From Gemmatimonas phototrophica (GTDB taxonomy: Bacteria; Gemmatimonadota; Gemmatimonadetes; Longimicrobiales; Gaopeijiaceae): DNA of 12,306 nt. The stretch covers positions 1 through 12,306 of the forward strand of contig CAMCNM010000032.1 of the NCBI GenBank assembly GCA_945876015.1. The letters are read 5' to 3'. The notes beneath the pieces were generated by a model that was not told where the DNA came from, made no database searches, and saw only the letters and a list, made by a program, of their open reading frames with translations. This document shows, piece by piece, positions 7,024-12,306 of this stretch; positions within the stretch are counted from its first letter, which is position 1, and each line of letters opens with the position of its first letter. The position numbers and the translations under genes were made by a program.

Positions 7024-8292
7024 TCAGGGGCGCTCCAGGGCTCGCAGATAGAACCCGAGCGGGACGTCCCTCTCCCACTCGCCGCGGCCGTCGGGACTCG
7101 ACGACAGCGGACTCCCATCGATCCACATCCTCGGCGGCACCGGCGGGATCTCTCTGCCGTACGGTGTCGAAAACACGGGCTGCTTCGGGCGCTGGCGGTC
7201 GAAGCGCACGCCGAATCCTCCCTCGTGCAGCAGTCGGTGATGCGTCCTGCACAGCAGAACCAGGTTGTCGAGCTGAGTGGGTCCTCCGTCGGCCCAGTGC
7301 CGTACGTGGTGTGCGTCCGTAAATCGCGATCCGCACCCCGGGAAACGGCATCCGCGGTCGCGCAGCTCGAGGGCGCGGCGCATTCTCGGCGGGACCACGC
7401 GGCTCCGGGGACCGACGCGCGGCGCGGTCCCGCCGTCCGTCGGCTCCGCCCGCACGACCGCGGCATCGCACGCCATCCGCCGCGACGTTTCCGCGGAAAC
7501 GCGCGTGCCGTCCTCCAGCTCCGAGCGACCGGGCTCGCCCTCCTCCTCCAGCGTCCCGGGCTCGACGTGGAGGACGACGAGGTGGCGCTCTGCGCGGCAC
7601 GCCTCGCCCGCGAACCCGGCCTCCAGCGCCCGCTCGGCCAGCAGTCCCAGCGCGTCCGCTCGCCGCTGCTCGGGCGTTGCTTCCGGGACGCTCCCGGCAT
7701 ACAGCGCATCGCTCGCCGCCTCGATCGCGCGCATCAGCAGCGCCCCGGCCTCGGAGTCGAGCCGGCCGCGGACCAGGTAGGAGCCGTCGTCCGCGGGGAA
7801 GACGGACAGGCACCGCGCGGCGTGGCGTCGCTCCTCGAGAGAAATCTCGCTCTCCCGATCCAGCCGCCGCCACGAGCGCACGAGCCGCTCCAGCGCCGCG
7901 GCTGACATGGAGCCGGCGTGCGCCAGGAGCTCCTCCTCATTGTCGGGGTCGGCGACCCGCGTGATCGCGCGAACTTGGCTGAACGAGAGCTCGCCCCTGG
8001 CCATCGCGGCGCTGGTATCGGGCAGGCCGGCGAGCGCACGCGCCACGCGCACCTTCTCCCGCGCGGTCATGCGGTCGAGCCCGGTCCGGTACGCGAGCCA
8101 GTCCGAGCAGGACGCGAATCCCTCGCGCTTCCATCCGCCCAGCCGATCGAATTCGGCGATGAGGGCGAGCAGCCTCTGCGTCTCCGTGTGCAGCCGCTCG
8201 GACAGCGACGTGATCTCGTCGGCCAGGCCGGTGAGGACATCCGGATCGACCGTTTCCGCCGACTGACCGCCGACACGCGGGATCATGATCAT
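7024..8292 (-). CDS. DUF222/13E12-type protein with C-terminal HNH endonuclease domain
   Basis: The product is 422 residues. The N-terminal 250 or so are helical and match the DUF222 pattern (LLALIAEFDRLGGW, CSDWLAYRTGLD, REKVRVARALAGLP, GELSFSQVRAITRVADP). The C-terminal domain is an HNH nuclease with zinc-type cysteines: C315 and C320 in CRFPGC, DAHH (H328/H329), N343 in LDNLVLLC (C348), then H351/H352. These are the normal catalytic and metal-binding residues, so the nuclease looks intact. Such genes are often multicopy in actinobacteria and some Gram-negative phyla; their role is not established. The start is ATG 8292, with GGAG 7 nt upstream at 8303-8300; the frame continues upstream to 8433 but codes for arginine-rich filler. 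No recombinase, repeats or intein boundaries flank it. Confidence 0.9.
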   Translation of the reverse strand: MIMIPRVGGQSAETVDPDVLTGLADEITSLSERLHTETQRLLALIAEFDRLGGWKREGFASCSDWLAYRTGLDRMTAREKVRVARALAGLPDTSAAMARGELSFSQVRAITRVADPDNEEELLAHAGSMSAAALERLVRSWRRLDRESEISLEERRHAARCLSVFPADDGSYLVRGRLDSEAGALLMRAIEAASDALYAGSVPEATPEQRRADALGLLAERALEAGFAGEACRAERHLVVLHVEPGTLEEEGEPGRSELEDGTRVSAETSRRMACDAAVVRAEPTDGGTAPRVGPRSRVVPPRMRRALELRDRGCRFPGCGSRFTDAHHVRHWADGGPTQLDNLVLLCRTHHRLLHEGGFGVRFDRQRPKQPVFSTPYGREIPPVPPRMWIDGSPLSSSPDGRGEWERDVPLGFYLRALERP

Positions 8293-8433
8293 CTCGAATC
8301 TCCGATGCGCAGGGAGAGCGTGAGCACGCATCAAAGATCGCAGGCGGTTTCGGCGCCTTCGGAATTGCGGCAGGAAGCGCGGCGCGACGTACGCGCGACG
8401 CCCCGGAAGACGCCCCAGGTGGAGCGCGCGCAT

Positions 8434-8449
8434 CCTGACGCACGTCAGG
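8434..8449. promoter_or_regulatory. Perfect 16-bp dyad, possible operator
   Basis: CCTGACG-CA-CGTCAGG is a perfect inverted repeat of two 7-bp arms around 2 bp. It sits in the divergent gap, about 140 bp upstream of the HNH start. The short centre suits a dimeric DNA-binding protein better than an RNA hairpin. No regulator gene is in the window. Confidence 0.3.
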
Positions 8450-8510
8450 CGCCTTGCTGGCTATTTCCCTAGTGCGTGCACGATCAGCCGCGAAGAGCCT
8501 CGAGAAAAGT

Positions 8511-8516
8511 TGTCAA
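8511..8516 (-). promoter_or_regulatory. Candidate -35 hexamer for the HNH-cysK transcript
   Basis: The minus strand reads TTGACA at 8516-8511, a perfect consensus -35. With 17-nt spacing the -10 would be TCGCGG, which is poor, so the promoter is uncertain. If real, the HNH message would have a leader of nearly 200 nt. Confidence 0.25.
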
Positions 8517-8633
8517 TGTCAGAATGGGACGGCTTCGTCCCCGCACCGCCTCCTCGAACCCACCCGCCTCGGCTGATCGGCTGCCCCCACCCCCCGGCTT
8601 GCGCCACTTTCCCGGCCCTCCGATCTTTCGGCC

Positions 8634-8714
8634 ATGAACCGCCCTGCGCTGAATCCGAACAATAATCCCAATCGACGGCTCCCTCGGGGTCGCCGGCCGG
8701 GACTCGTTCCGTAG
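8634..8714 (+). CDS. Asn-rich leader peptide upstream of asnB (putative attenuator peptide)
   Basis: This short ORF of 26 codons runs from ATG 8634 to TAG 8712-8714. Six of 26 residues are Asn, five of them in a seven-residue core NPNNNPN (residues 7-13); N2 is the other. Four of the six codons are AAT, although the six Asn codons in asnB itself are all AAC. After the Asn core the peptide is Arg/Pro-rich. A 14-bp hairpin begins 27 nt past its stop, and asnB starts 110 nt past it. This is the layout of amino-acid-biosynthesis attenuators such as those of trp, his and leu, in which ribosome stalling on the relevant codons controls a terminator. No Shine-Dalgarno precedes the ATG, so the peptide would have to be leaderless or weakly translated. 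Its expression is inferred from composition and position only. Confidence 0.5.
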   Translation: MNRPALNPNNNPNRRLPRGRRPGLVP

Positions 8715-8741
8715 CGTAGACGGGACAGAATCCTTCAGGCC

Positions 8742-8773
8742 ACGAGGCGGCTCCCCGGCGGGAGCCGCCTCGT
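8742..8773 (+). terminator. Strong stem-loop in the asnB leader (candidate attenuator terminator)
   Basis: ACGAGGCGGCTCCC (8742-8755), loop CGGC, and GGGAGCCGCCTCGT (8760-8773) make a perfect 14-bp, very GC-rich stem. The downstream bases TCCTTAT are only moderately T-rich, as is common in GC-rich genomes. The stem ends 51 nt before the asnB ATG, with no annotated gene to terminate upstream except the Asn-rich leader ORF. The 8-mer CGGCTCCC of the left arm recurs at 8676-8683 inside the leader ORF, and CGGCTCC recurs at 8782-8788 and 8788-8794, so the right arm has alternative partners. Confidence 0.6.
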
Positions 8774-8779
8774 TCCTTA

Positions 8780-8797
8780 TCCGGCTCCGGCTCCGGC
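8780..8797 (+). repeat. Three tandem copies of TCCGGC in the asnB leader
   Basis: TCCGGC is repeated three times without interruption, between the leader hairpin and the asnB ribosome-binding site. The repeat contains CGGCTCC, which is complementary to GGAGCCG (8761-8767) in the right arm of the hairpin. It could therefore compete with the stem, or may be simple-sequence drift. Confidence 0.55.
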
Positions 8798-8824
8798 CCA
8801 CGTAATCAGAAGAAGAGGAAGACC

Positions 8825-10495
8825 ATGTGCTCGATTCTCGCCATCCTCGACATCCCGGGGGACGCGGCGGCGTACCGCGCCCGCGCGCTCAAGCTGTCGA
8901 GGCTGCAGCGCCATAGGGGACCGGACTGGTCCGGGGTGGACGTGTGTCCCGGCGGCGTGATGGTCCACGAGCGGCTCGCGATCGTCGATCCGGCCAGCGG
9001 GGCACAGCCCCTTTACGGCCCCGGCGAGCGCACCGTGCTCGCGGTGAACGGCGAGATCTACAACCACAGGGAGCTCCGGAAGGAGCTGAGGCAGCCGTAT
9101 CCGTTCCGCACGGAGTCGGACTGTGAGATCATCCTCGCGCTCTACCCTGAGATGGGCGCCGAGCTGCTGCAGAAGCTGAACGGGATCTTCTCGTTCGTCC
9201 TGCGCGATCTGGACAAGGGCACGTGGATGGTGGCGCGCGATCCGATCGGTGTGATCCCGCTCTATCTGGGCTGGGACGCGCAGGGGATCCTGCACGTCGC
9301 GTCGGAGATGAAGGCCCTCGTCCCGGTGTGCACGACCGTGCGCGCGTTCCCTCCGGGTCACGTGATGGAATCGGGAGCCGCGGAGCCGCGCCGCTACTAC
9401 GACCGCGCCTGGCGCTCGTACGAGACCGTGATGGCCGCGCCGACTCCGACCACCGAGATCCGTGCCGCGCTCGAGCGCGCGGTGCACGCGCAGCTGATGA
9501 GCGACGTGCCCTACGGCGTGCTGCTCTCGGGCGGGCTCGACTCCACGATCATCGCGACGGTGGCCGCGCGCTACGCGCGCAAGCGCATCGAGGAGGACGA
9601 CCAGGCCGAGGCGTGGTGGCCGCGCCTGCACTCCTTCAGCGTGGGGCTCCATGACTCGCCGGACATGGCGGTGGCGGAGCGGGTCGCCAAGCACATCGGG
9701 ACCGTGCACCACAGCTTCGTCTACACGATCCAGGAAGGGATCGACGCGGTTTCCGACGTCATCCTCCACCTGGAGACGTACGACGTCACCACGATCCGCG
9801 CCGCCACGCCGATGTACCTGATGGCGCGGCGGATCAAGACGATGGGCGTGAAGATGGTGCTCTCGGGCGAGGGCGCCGACGAGGTGTTCGGCGGCTACCT
9901 CTACTTCCACAAGGCCCCTAACCCGAAGGAATTCCACGAGGAGACCGTCCGGAAGCTCGACCGGCTCCATCTGTTCGACTGCCTGCGCGCCAACAAGGCG
10001 ATGGCAGCGTGGGGGATCGAGGCGCGTGTGCCCTTCCTGGACGTGGATTTCCTCGACGTCGCGATGTCGGTCGATCCGGCCGAGAAGATGCCGCGCAAGG
10101 CGGAGGGACGGATCGAGAAGCAGGTGCTGCGGGACGCCTTCGCCGACATCATCCCGGACGAAGTGACGAAGCGGCAGAAGGAGCAGTTCAGCGACGGGGT
10201 CGGTTATGGCTGGATCGACTCGCTCAAGGCGCACGCGGCGGTGCAGGTCTCCGACGCCGAGATGCGCCAGGCGGCTGTCCGCTTCCCCCACAACACGCCC
10301 GACACCAAGGAAGCGTACTACTATCGCGCGATCTTCGACGGCCACTTCCCGACTCCTTCGGCGGCATGGACCGTGATGGGAGGCAAGTCGATCGCGTGCA
10401 GCACGCCCGAGGCAATGGCGTGGGACGCCGCGTTCGCCGCGTCGGCCGATCCGTCGGGCCGCTCGGTGCGCGGGGTGCACGCCGAGGCGGTCTAG
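8825..10495 (+). CDS. asnB: Asparagine synthetase B, glutamine-hydrolysing
   Basis: The 556-residue protein matches E. coli-type AsnB in length and sequence throughout. It converts aspartate, glutamine and ATP to asparagine, glutamate, AMP and PPi in the cytoplasm. The N-terminal class II glutaminase domain (to about residue 190) has the catalytic Cys2 (MCSI; Met1 is removed in this family), RHRGPDWSG, and NGEIYNH (N75, E77). The synthetase domain has the ATP pyrophosphatase loop SGGLDST (235-241), then LETYDVTTIRA, SGEGADEVFGGYLYFHKAPNP and RVPFLD, all essentially invariant in AsnB. RQKEQFSDGVGYGWID near the C-terminus is also diagnostic. ATG 8825 is fixed by Cys2 and by the purine-rich AGAGGAAG just upstream. 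It is preceded by an Asn-rich mini-ORF and a terminator-like stem, suggesting attenuation control, and is followed after 9 nt by a DUF1697 gene. Confidence 0.97.
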   Translation: MCSILAILDIPGDAAAYRARALKLSRLQRHRGPDWSGVDVCPGGVMVHERLAIVDPASGAQPLYGPGERTVLAVNGEIYNHRELRKELRQPYPFRTESDCEIILALYPEMGAELLQKLNGIFSFVLRDLDKGTWMVARDPIGVIPLYLGWDAQGILHVASEMKALVPVCTTVRAFPPGHVMESGAAEPRRYYDRAWRSYETVMAAPTPTTEIRAALERAVHAQLMSDVPYGVLLSGGLDSTIIATVAARYARKRIEEDDQAEAWWPRLHSFSVGLHDSPDMAVAERVAKHIGTVHHSFVYTIQEGIDAVSDVILHLETYDVTTIRAATPMYLMARRIKTMGVKMVLSGEGADEVFGGYLYFHKAPNPKEFHEETVRKLDRLHLFDCLRANKAMAAWGIEARVPFLDVDFLDVAMSVDPAEKMPRKAEGRIEKQVLRDAFADIIPDEVTKRQKEQFSDGVGYGWIDSLKAHAAVQVSDAEMRQAAVRFPHNTPDTKEAYYYRAIFDGHFPTPSAAWTVMGGKSIACSTPEAMAWDAAFAASADPSGRSVRGVHAEAV

Positions 10496-10504
10496 GCAAC
10501 CGAC

Positions 10505-11038
10505 GTGGACGGGAAGCGCTGGGCCGCCTTCCTGCGCGGCATCACTCCCATGAACGCGAAGATGTCCGAGCTGGCGCGCGCGTTCGAGGCGGCCGGCTTC
10601 GAAGACGTGAGCACGGTGATTTCTAGCGGCAACGTAGTGTTCACCGCGCGGTCGTCGTCGACTTCGGCCCTGCAGCGCACGGCCGAGAAGGCGATGCAGG
10701 AGGGGCTCGGGCGGACGTTTCTCACGATCGCGCGGCCGATCGCGGACCTGCGCGCGCTCATCGAGTCCGACCCCTACGCGAGTTTTCGCCTGCGCGCGGG
10801 GTCCAAGCGGGTCGTGACCTTTCTGCACGAGCCCTGCCCGCTGAAGCTGAAGCTGCCCTGGGAGAAGGATGACGCGCGCATCCTGCGCGCCACCGACACC
10901 GAGGTGCTCTCCGCCTACGTGCCGAATCCCAACATCGGCGGGCTGTTCATGAAGGTGCTCGAGGAGGCGTGCGGCAAGGATCAGACGACCCGGACCTGGG
11001 ACACGGTCGTGAAGGTCGTGAAGCGGGGAGAGGGCTAG
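10505..11038 (+). CDS. DUF1697 family protein
   Basis: The product is 177 residues, the usual DUF1697 length. The family's N-terminal signature is present: AAFLRGITPMNAKMSELARAF, then GFEDVSTVISSGNVVF (usually LRGINVGG and QSGNVVF). The C-terminal half has the conserved IGGLFMKVLEEACGKDQTTRTWDTVVKV. Function of the family is not known; members are soluble. The GTG start at 10505 is chosen because the conserved block begins by residue 5, leaving no room for the next ATG at 10551. No strong ribosome-binding site is seen. The gene starts 9 nt after the asnB stop, so the two are probably co-transcribed, but nothing visible ties DUF1697 to asparagine metabolism. Confidence 0.88.
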   Translation: MDGKRWAAFLRGITPMNAKMSELARAFEAAGFEDVSTVISSGNVVFTARSSSTSALQRTAEKAMQEGLGRTFLTIARPIADLRALIESDPYASFRLRAGSKRVVTFLHEPCPLKLKLPWEKDDARILRATDTEVLSAYVPNPNIGGLFMKVLEEACGKDQTTRTWDTVVKVVKRGEG

Positions 11039-11554
11039 GCGGGGATCAGGAAGGAGCCAGGGATGGACTCGTCGAGCGTGGCGAGCGCCTCCGGAGGTGG
11101 TGCGCGCGGACCGGCCCTTCCTGCTCGCGATTCGAGAGCGACTGTCCGGTACCGTACTGTTCGCAGGGCTGATTGTGCAGGCGCCCGGGAGCTGAGCGCG
11201 AGCTCGCTTTCCCGGATTGAGCCGATGCGAGTTATGGCTACACGAGTAGTCCGGATGCCTGGTCTCCGTTGCGACTCCTCCACAGGCGTCACACAGGTCC
11301 CACACGAATCCATCACGGAGCGGCAAAGATTTCCGCGGCAACCCAGTATTCACAAGGAATTTCGCGGAGGTCCCTGATAATCCCGACCCGGCATTCTTCC
11401 TGCTAACATCCGCGGCGTGACCCGGGACTGCGTGCGGGCTTGGCTCGGCCCCGGGATGCCAGGCGGGTGTTCGCGGCGGGTTACACGGCGGCAGGCATTT
11501 TCGGCACTTCGTCGTTCCCGGACTCTGCGTGCCGGGCAAAAGGGACTGTGTTCA
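11039..11554. other. Intergenic region between the DUF1697 and PEP-CTERM genes
   Basis: About 515 bp with no convincing gene. A 104-codon frame (11063-11377) has AAGGAG 6 nt before its ATG, but its codons lose GC bias after about 16 codons and the protein resembles nothing known. The gap contains an imperfect stem-loop (11185-11215), palindromes CCTCCGGAGG (11088-11097) and GCGAGCTCGC (11198-11207), and -10-like GATAAT (11376-11381) and TAACAT (11404-11409, preceded by TGC). Either -10 could drive the PEP-CTERM gene; neither has a good -35. The region from about 11220 to 11410 is noticeably less GC-rich than the coding regions. Confidence 0.5.
11185..11215 (+). other. Imperfect stem-loop downstream of the DUF1697 gene
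   Basis: CCGGGA (11185-11190) pairs with TCCCGG (11210-11215), and inside it AGCG (11195-11198) pairs with CGCT (11205-11208) across a 6-nt loop. It lies about 150 bp beyond the DUF1697 stop and has no T tract after it, so it is either a late, weak terminator for the asnB unit or incidental. Confidence 0.3.
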
Positions 11555-12283
11555 ATGCGTAAAGCTTGGGTTCTCGGTCTGTTGGCGGCGGCGACGATCT
11601 CGTCACCGGTCCGTGCGGAGGAGCGCTTCTTCGACGGCTATTGCGTGATGGGCTCGCTCCAGGTGTGCGCCAGCGTCCGCCTCTACTCCGAGGGCAACAC
11701 GCTCCGCCTGCGCGTCTGGAACCTCGATGGGATGGCCGGCCTGACACACACGATGACGGGGATCGGTCTCTACCACTCCGGATCGCCCTGGTCCGGGCAA
11801 GTGCTCAGCTACGACGTTCTGTACAACAACGCGAGCATCAAGAGCAATTGGACCGACAGGGGCGCGTGGTTCATGGGCACGATCAACGGGGTGACACTCG
11901 AGCTGAAGGAAGGGACAGGAAACGGGTCGACTTCCGGCATCATCGGTTGCAATAATCCGGGTGGAAGTCCGGACAAGTGGGCGACCTGTAGGTCGTTCCC
12001 GAACGATTTCTACGTCGAGTTCGTCTTCAACCTGGACCAGCACTTCGGGGTCGCGAACACCCAGCTGCGCTGGGCTTCCTACCAGGTCGGGCCGAACATG
12101 GGGTGGGTCAAGTGCGACACGGGCGGGGCGGACAACCCCAACCGGCCGTGTGTTCCGGTGGTGGTCACCCCCGAGCCCTTCACGATGCTTCTGTTGGGAA
12201 GCGGGCTCGCCGGTGTCGGAGCCGTGGCCCGGAAGCGCAAGCGCCGCGAGGACGAGGACGGTTCAGACGCCCCCCAGGTCTGA
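11555..12283 (+). CDS. PEP-CTERM sorting-domain exported protein
   Basis: The product is 242 residues. It has an N-terminal signal peptide (MRKAWVLGLLAAATISSPVRA, cut predicted after residue 21) and a C-terminal PEP-CTERM tail: PEP at residues 206-208, a hydrophobic segment (FTMLLLGSGLAGVGAVA) and a basic cluster RKRKRR. In this system an exosortase (EpsH-type) in the inner membrane recognises the tail during export, usually in bacteria that make exopolysaccharide. The mature part is rich in Gly, Asn, Ser and aromatic residues, with six Cys that could form disulfides. The tail continues 11 residues past the basic cluster with an acidic EDEDGSDAPQV, longer than typical. ATG 11555 has AGGGA about 9 nt upstream; the frame extends upstream to 11417 but lacks signal-peptide character there. 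No exosortase gene is in the window. Confidence 0.85.
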   Translation: MRKAWVLGLLAAATISSPVRAEERFFDGYCVMGSLQVCASVRLYSEGNTLRLRVWNLDGMAGLTHTMTGIGLYHSGSPWSGQVLSYDVLYNNASIKSNWTDRGAWFMGTINGVTLELKEGTGNGSTSGIIGCNNPGGSPDKWATCRSFPNDFYVEFVFNLDQHFGVANTQLRWASYQVGPNMGWVKCDTGGADNPNRPCVPVVVTPEPFTMLLLGSGLAGVGAVARKRKRREDEDGSDAPQV

Positions 12284-12306
12284 ATCCGAGGTAGGTAGAG
12301 AAGGGG

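Larger units (their letters stand above)
8293..8633. other. Divergent intergenic region between the HNH gene and the asnB leader
   Basis: No convincing gene is present. Longer frames here are arginine-rich and have no ribosome-binding site. It holds a perfect dyad (8434-8449), a minus-strand TTGACA (8516-8511), a direct repeat TGTCA-A-TGTCA (8511-8521), and a small hairpin GGGACG-gctt-CGTCCC (8526-8541). A weak plus-strand pair, TTGCGC (8599-8604) and GATCTT (8622-8627), spaced 17 nt apart, would place a transcription start at about 8634, the ATG of the leader peptide. Each hexamer matches only half of the consensus. Confidence 0.5.

Noticed and set aside
6966..7709. N-terminal extension of cysteine synthase into the HNH gene
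   Set aside because: The frame is open but out of frame with the genuine HNH gene and Arg-rich. The conserved enzyme starts at ATG 6965.
8484..8801. A 105-codon minus-strand ORF in the asnB leader region
   Set aside because: It is Arg/Gly/Pro-rich without a ribosome-binding site and runs antisense to the hairpin and the Asn-rich ORF.
11063..11377. A 104-codon ORF with AAGGAG 6 nt before its ATG
   Set aside because: The ribosome-binding site is good, but GC bias at third positions is lost after the first 16 codons or so and no family is recognisable. Probably chance; noted in the intergenic entry.
8777..11539. Very long minus-strand open frame (about 920 codons) across asnB and DUF1697
   Set aside because: It is an artefact of high GC opposite asnB, whose plus-strand product is unmistakable. 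The minus-strand product is low-complexity, His/Arg-rich, with no family motif.
11527..11570. Resemblance to a GEMM-I (c-di-GMP) riboswitch: GCCGGGCAAAAGGG followed by ATGCGTAAAGC
   Set aside because: The spacing and the P1b stem do not form, and the second element is the start of the PEP-CTERM coding sequence (Met-Arg-Lys-Ala), a normal signal-peptide start.

Overview
The window is GC-rich, with strongly GC-biased third codon positions. It comes from a Gram-negative, outer-membrane-bearing bacterium: it encodes an Omp85-type outer-membrane barrel protein, a predicted lipoprotein and a PEP-CTERM-tailed exported protein. That mix, plus a DUF222/HNH gene, suits an uncultured environmental lineage such as Gemmatimonadota, Eisenbacteria or a deltaproteobacterial relative. 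The lineage is inferred from gene style and not proven by any marker. No tRNA, rRNA, CRISPR array, insertion sequence or integrase is visible.

Left part, minus strand (1-1494): a polytopic membrane protein resembling GT39/GT87-type glycosyltransferases is split by one in-frame TGA at 706-708. Its stop overlaps the start of a second membrane gene that runs off the left edge. Plus strand (1642-4661): a tightly packed three-gene unit encodes an Omp85-family protein, a HAD-IB phosphatase-like protein (start codon abuts the preceding stop) and an NAD(P)H-dependent FMN reductase (start region overlaps the preceding stop). A perfect TATAAT lies about 60 bp upstream, and a stem-loop follows the last gene. 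A predicted lipoprotein with a CsgG/LpoB-like core (4703-6043) comes next and converges on the following minus-strand pair.

Middle, minus strand (6051-8292): a DUF222/HNH endonuclease gene lies upstream of a cysteine synthase gene. The 532-bp divergent region 8293-8824 is the most interesting part. It contains a short ORF (8634-8714) with an Asn-rich core (five Asn in seven residues), then a perfect 14-bp stem-loop, directly before asnB. Asn-rich leader peptide, terminator-like hairpin and asparagine synthetase, in that order, is the layout expected of an asparagine-responsive transcription attenuator. The link is inferred; no clear antiterminator or leader ribosome-binding site was found.

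Right part, plus strand (8825-12283): asnB encodes a glutamine-hydrolysing asparagine synthetase very close in sequence to the enterobacterial AsnB type. It is followed after 9 nt by a DUF1697 gene, a roughly 515-bp gap with no convincing gene, and the PEP-CTERM protein.
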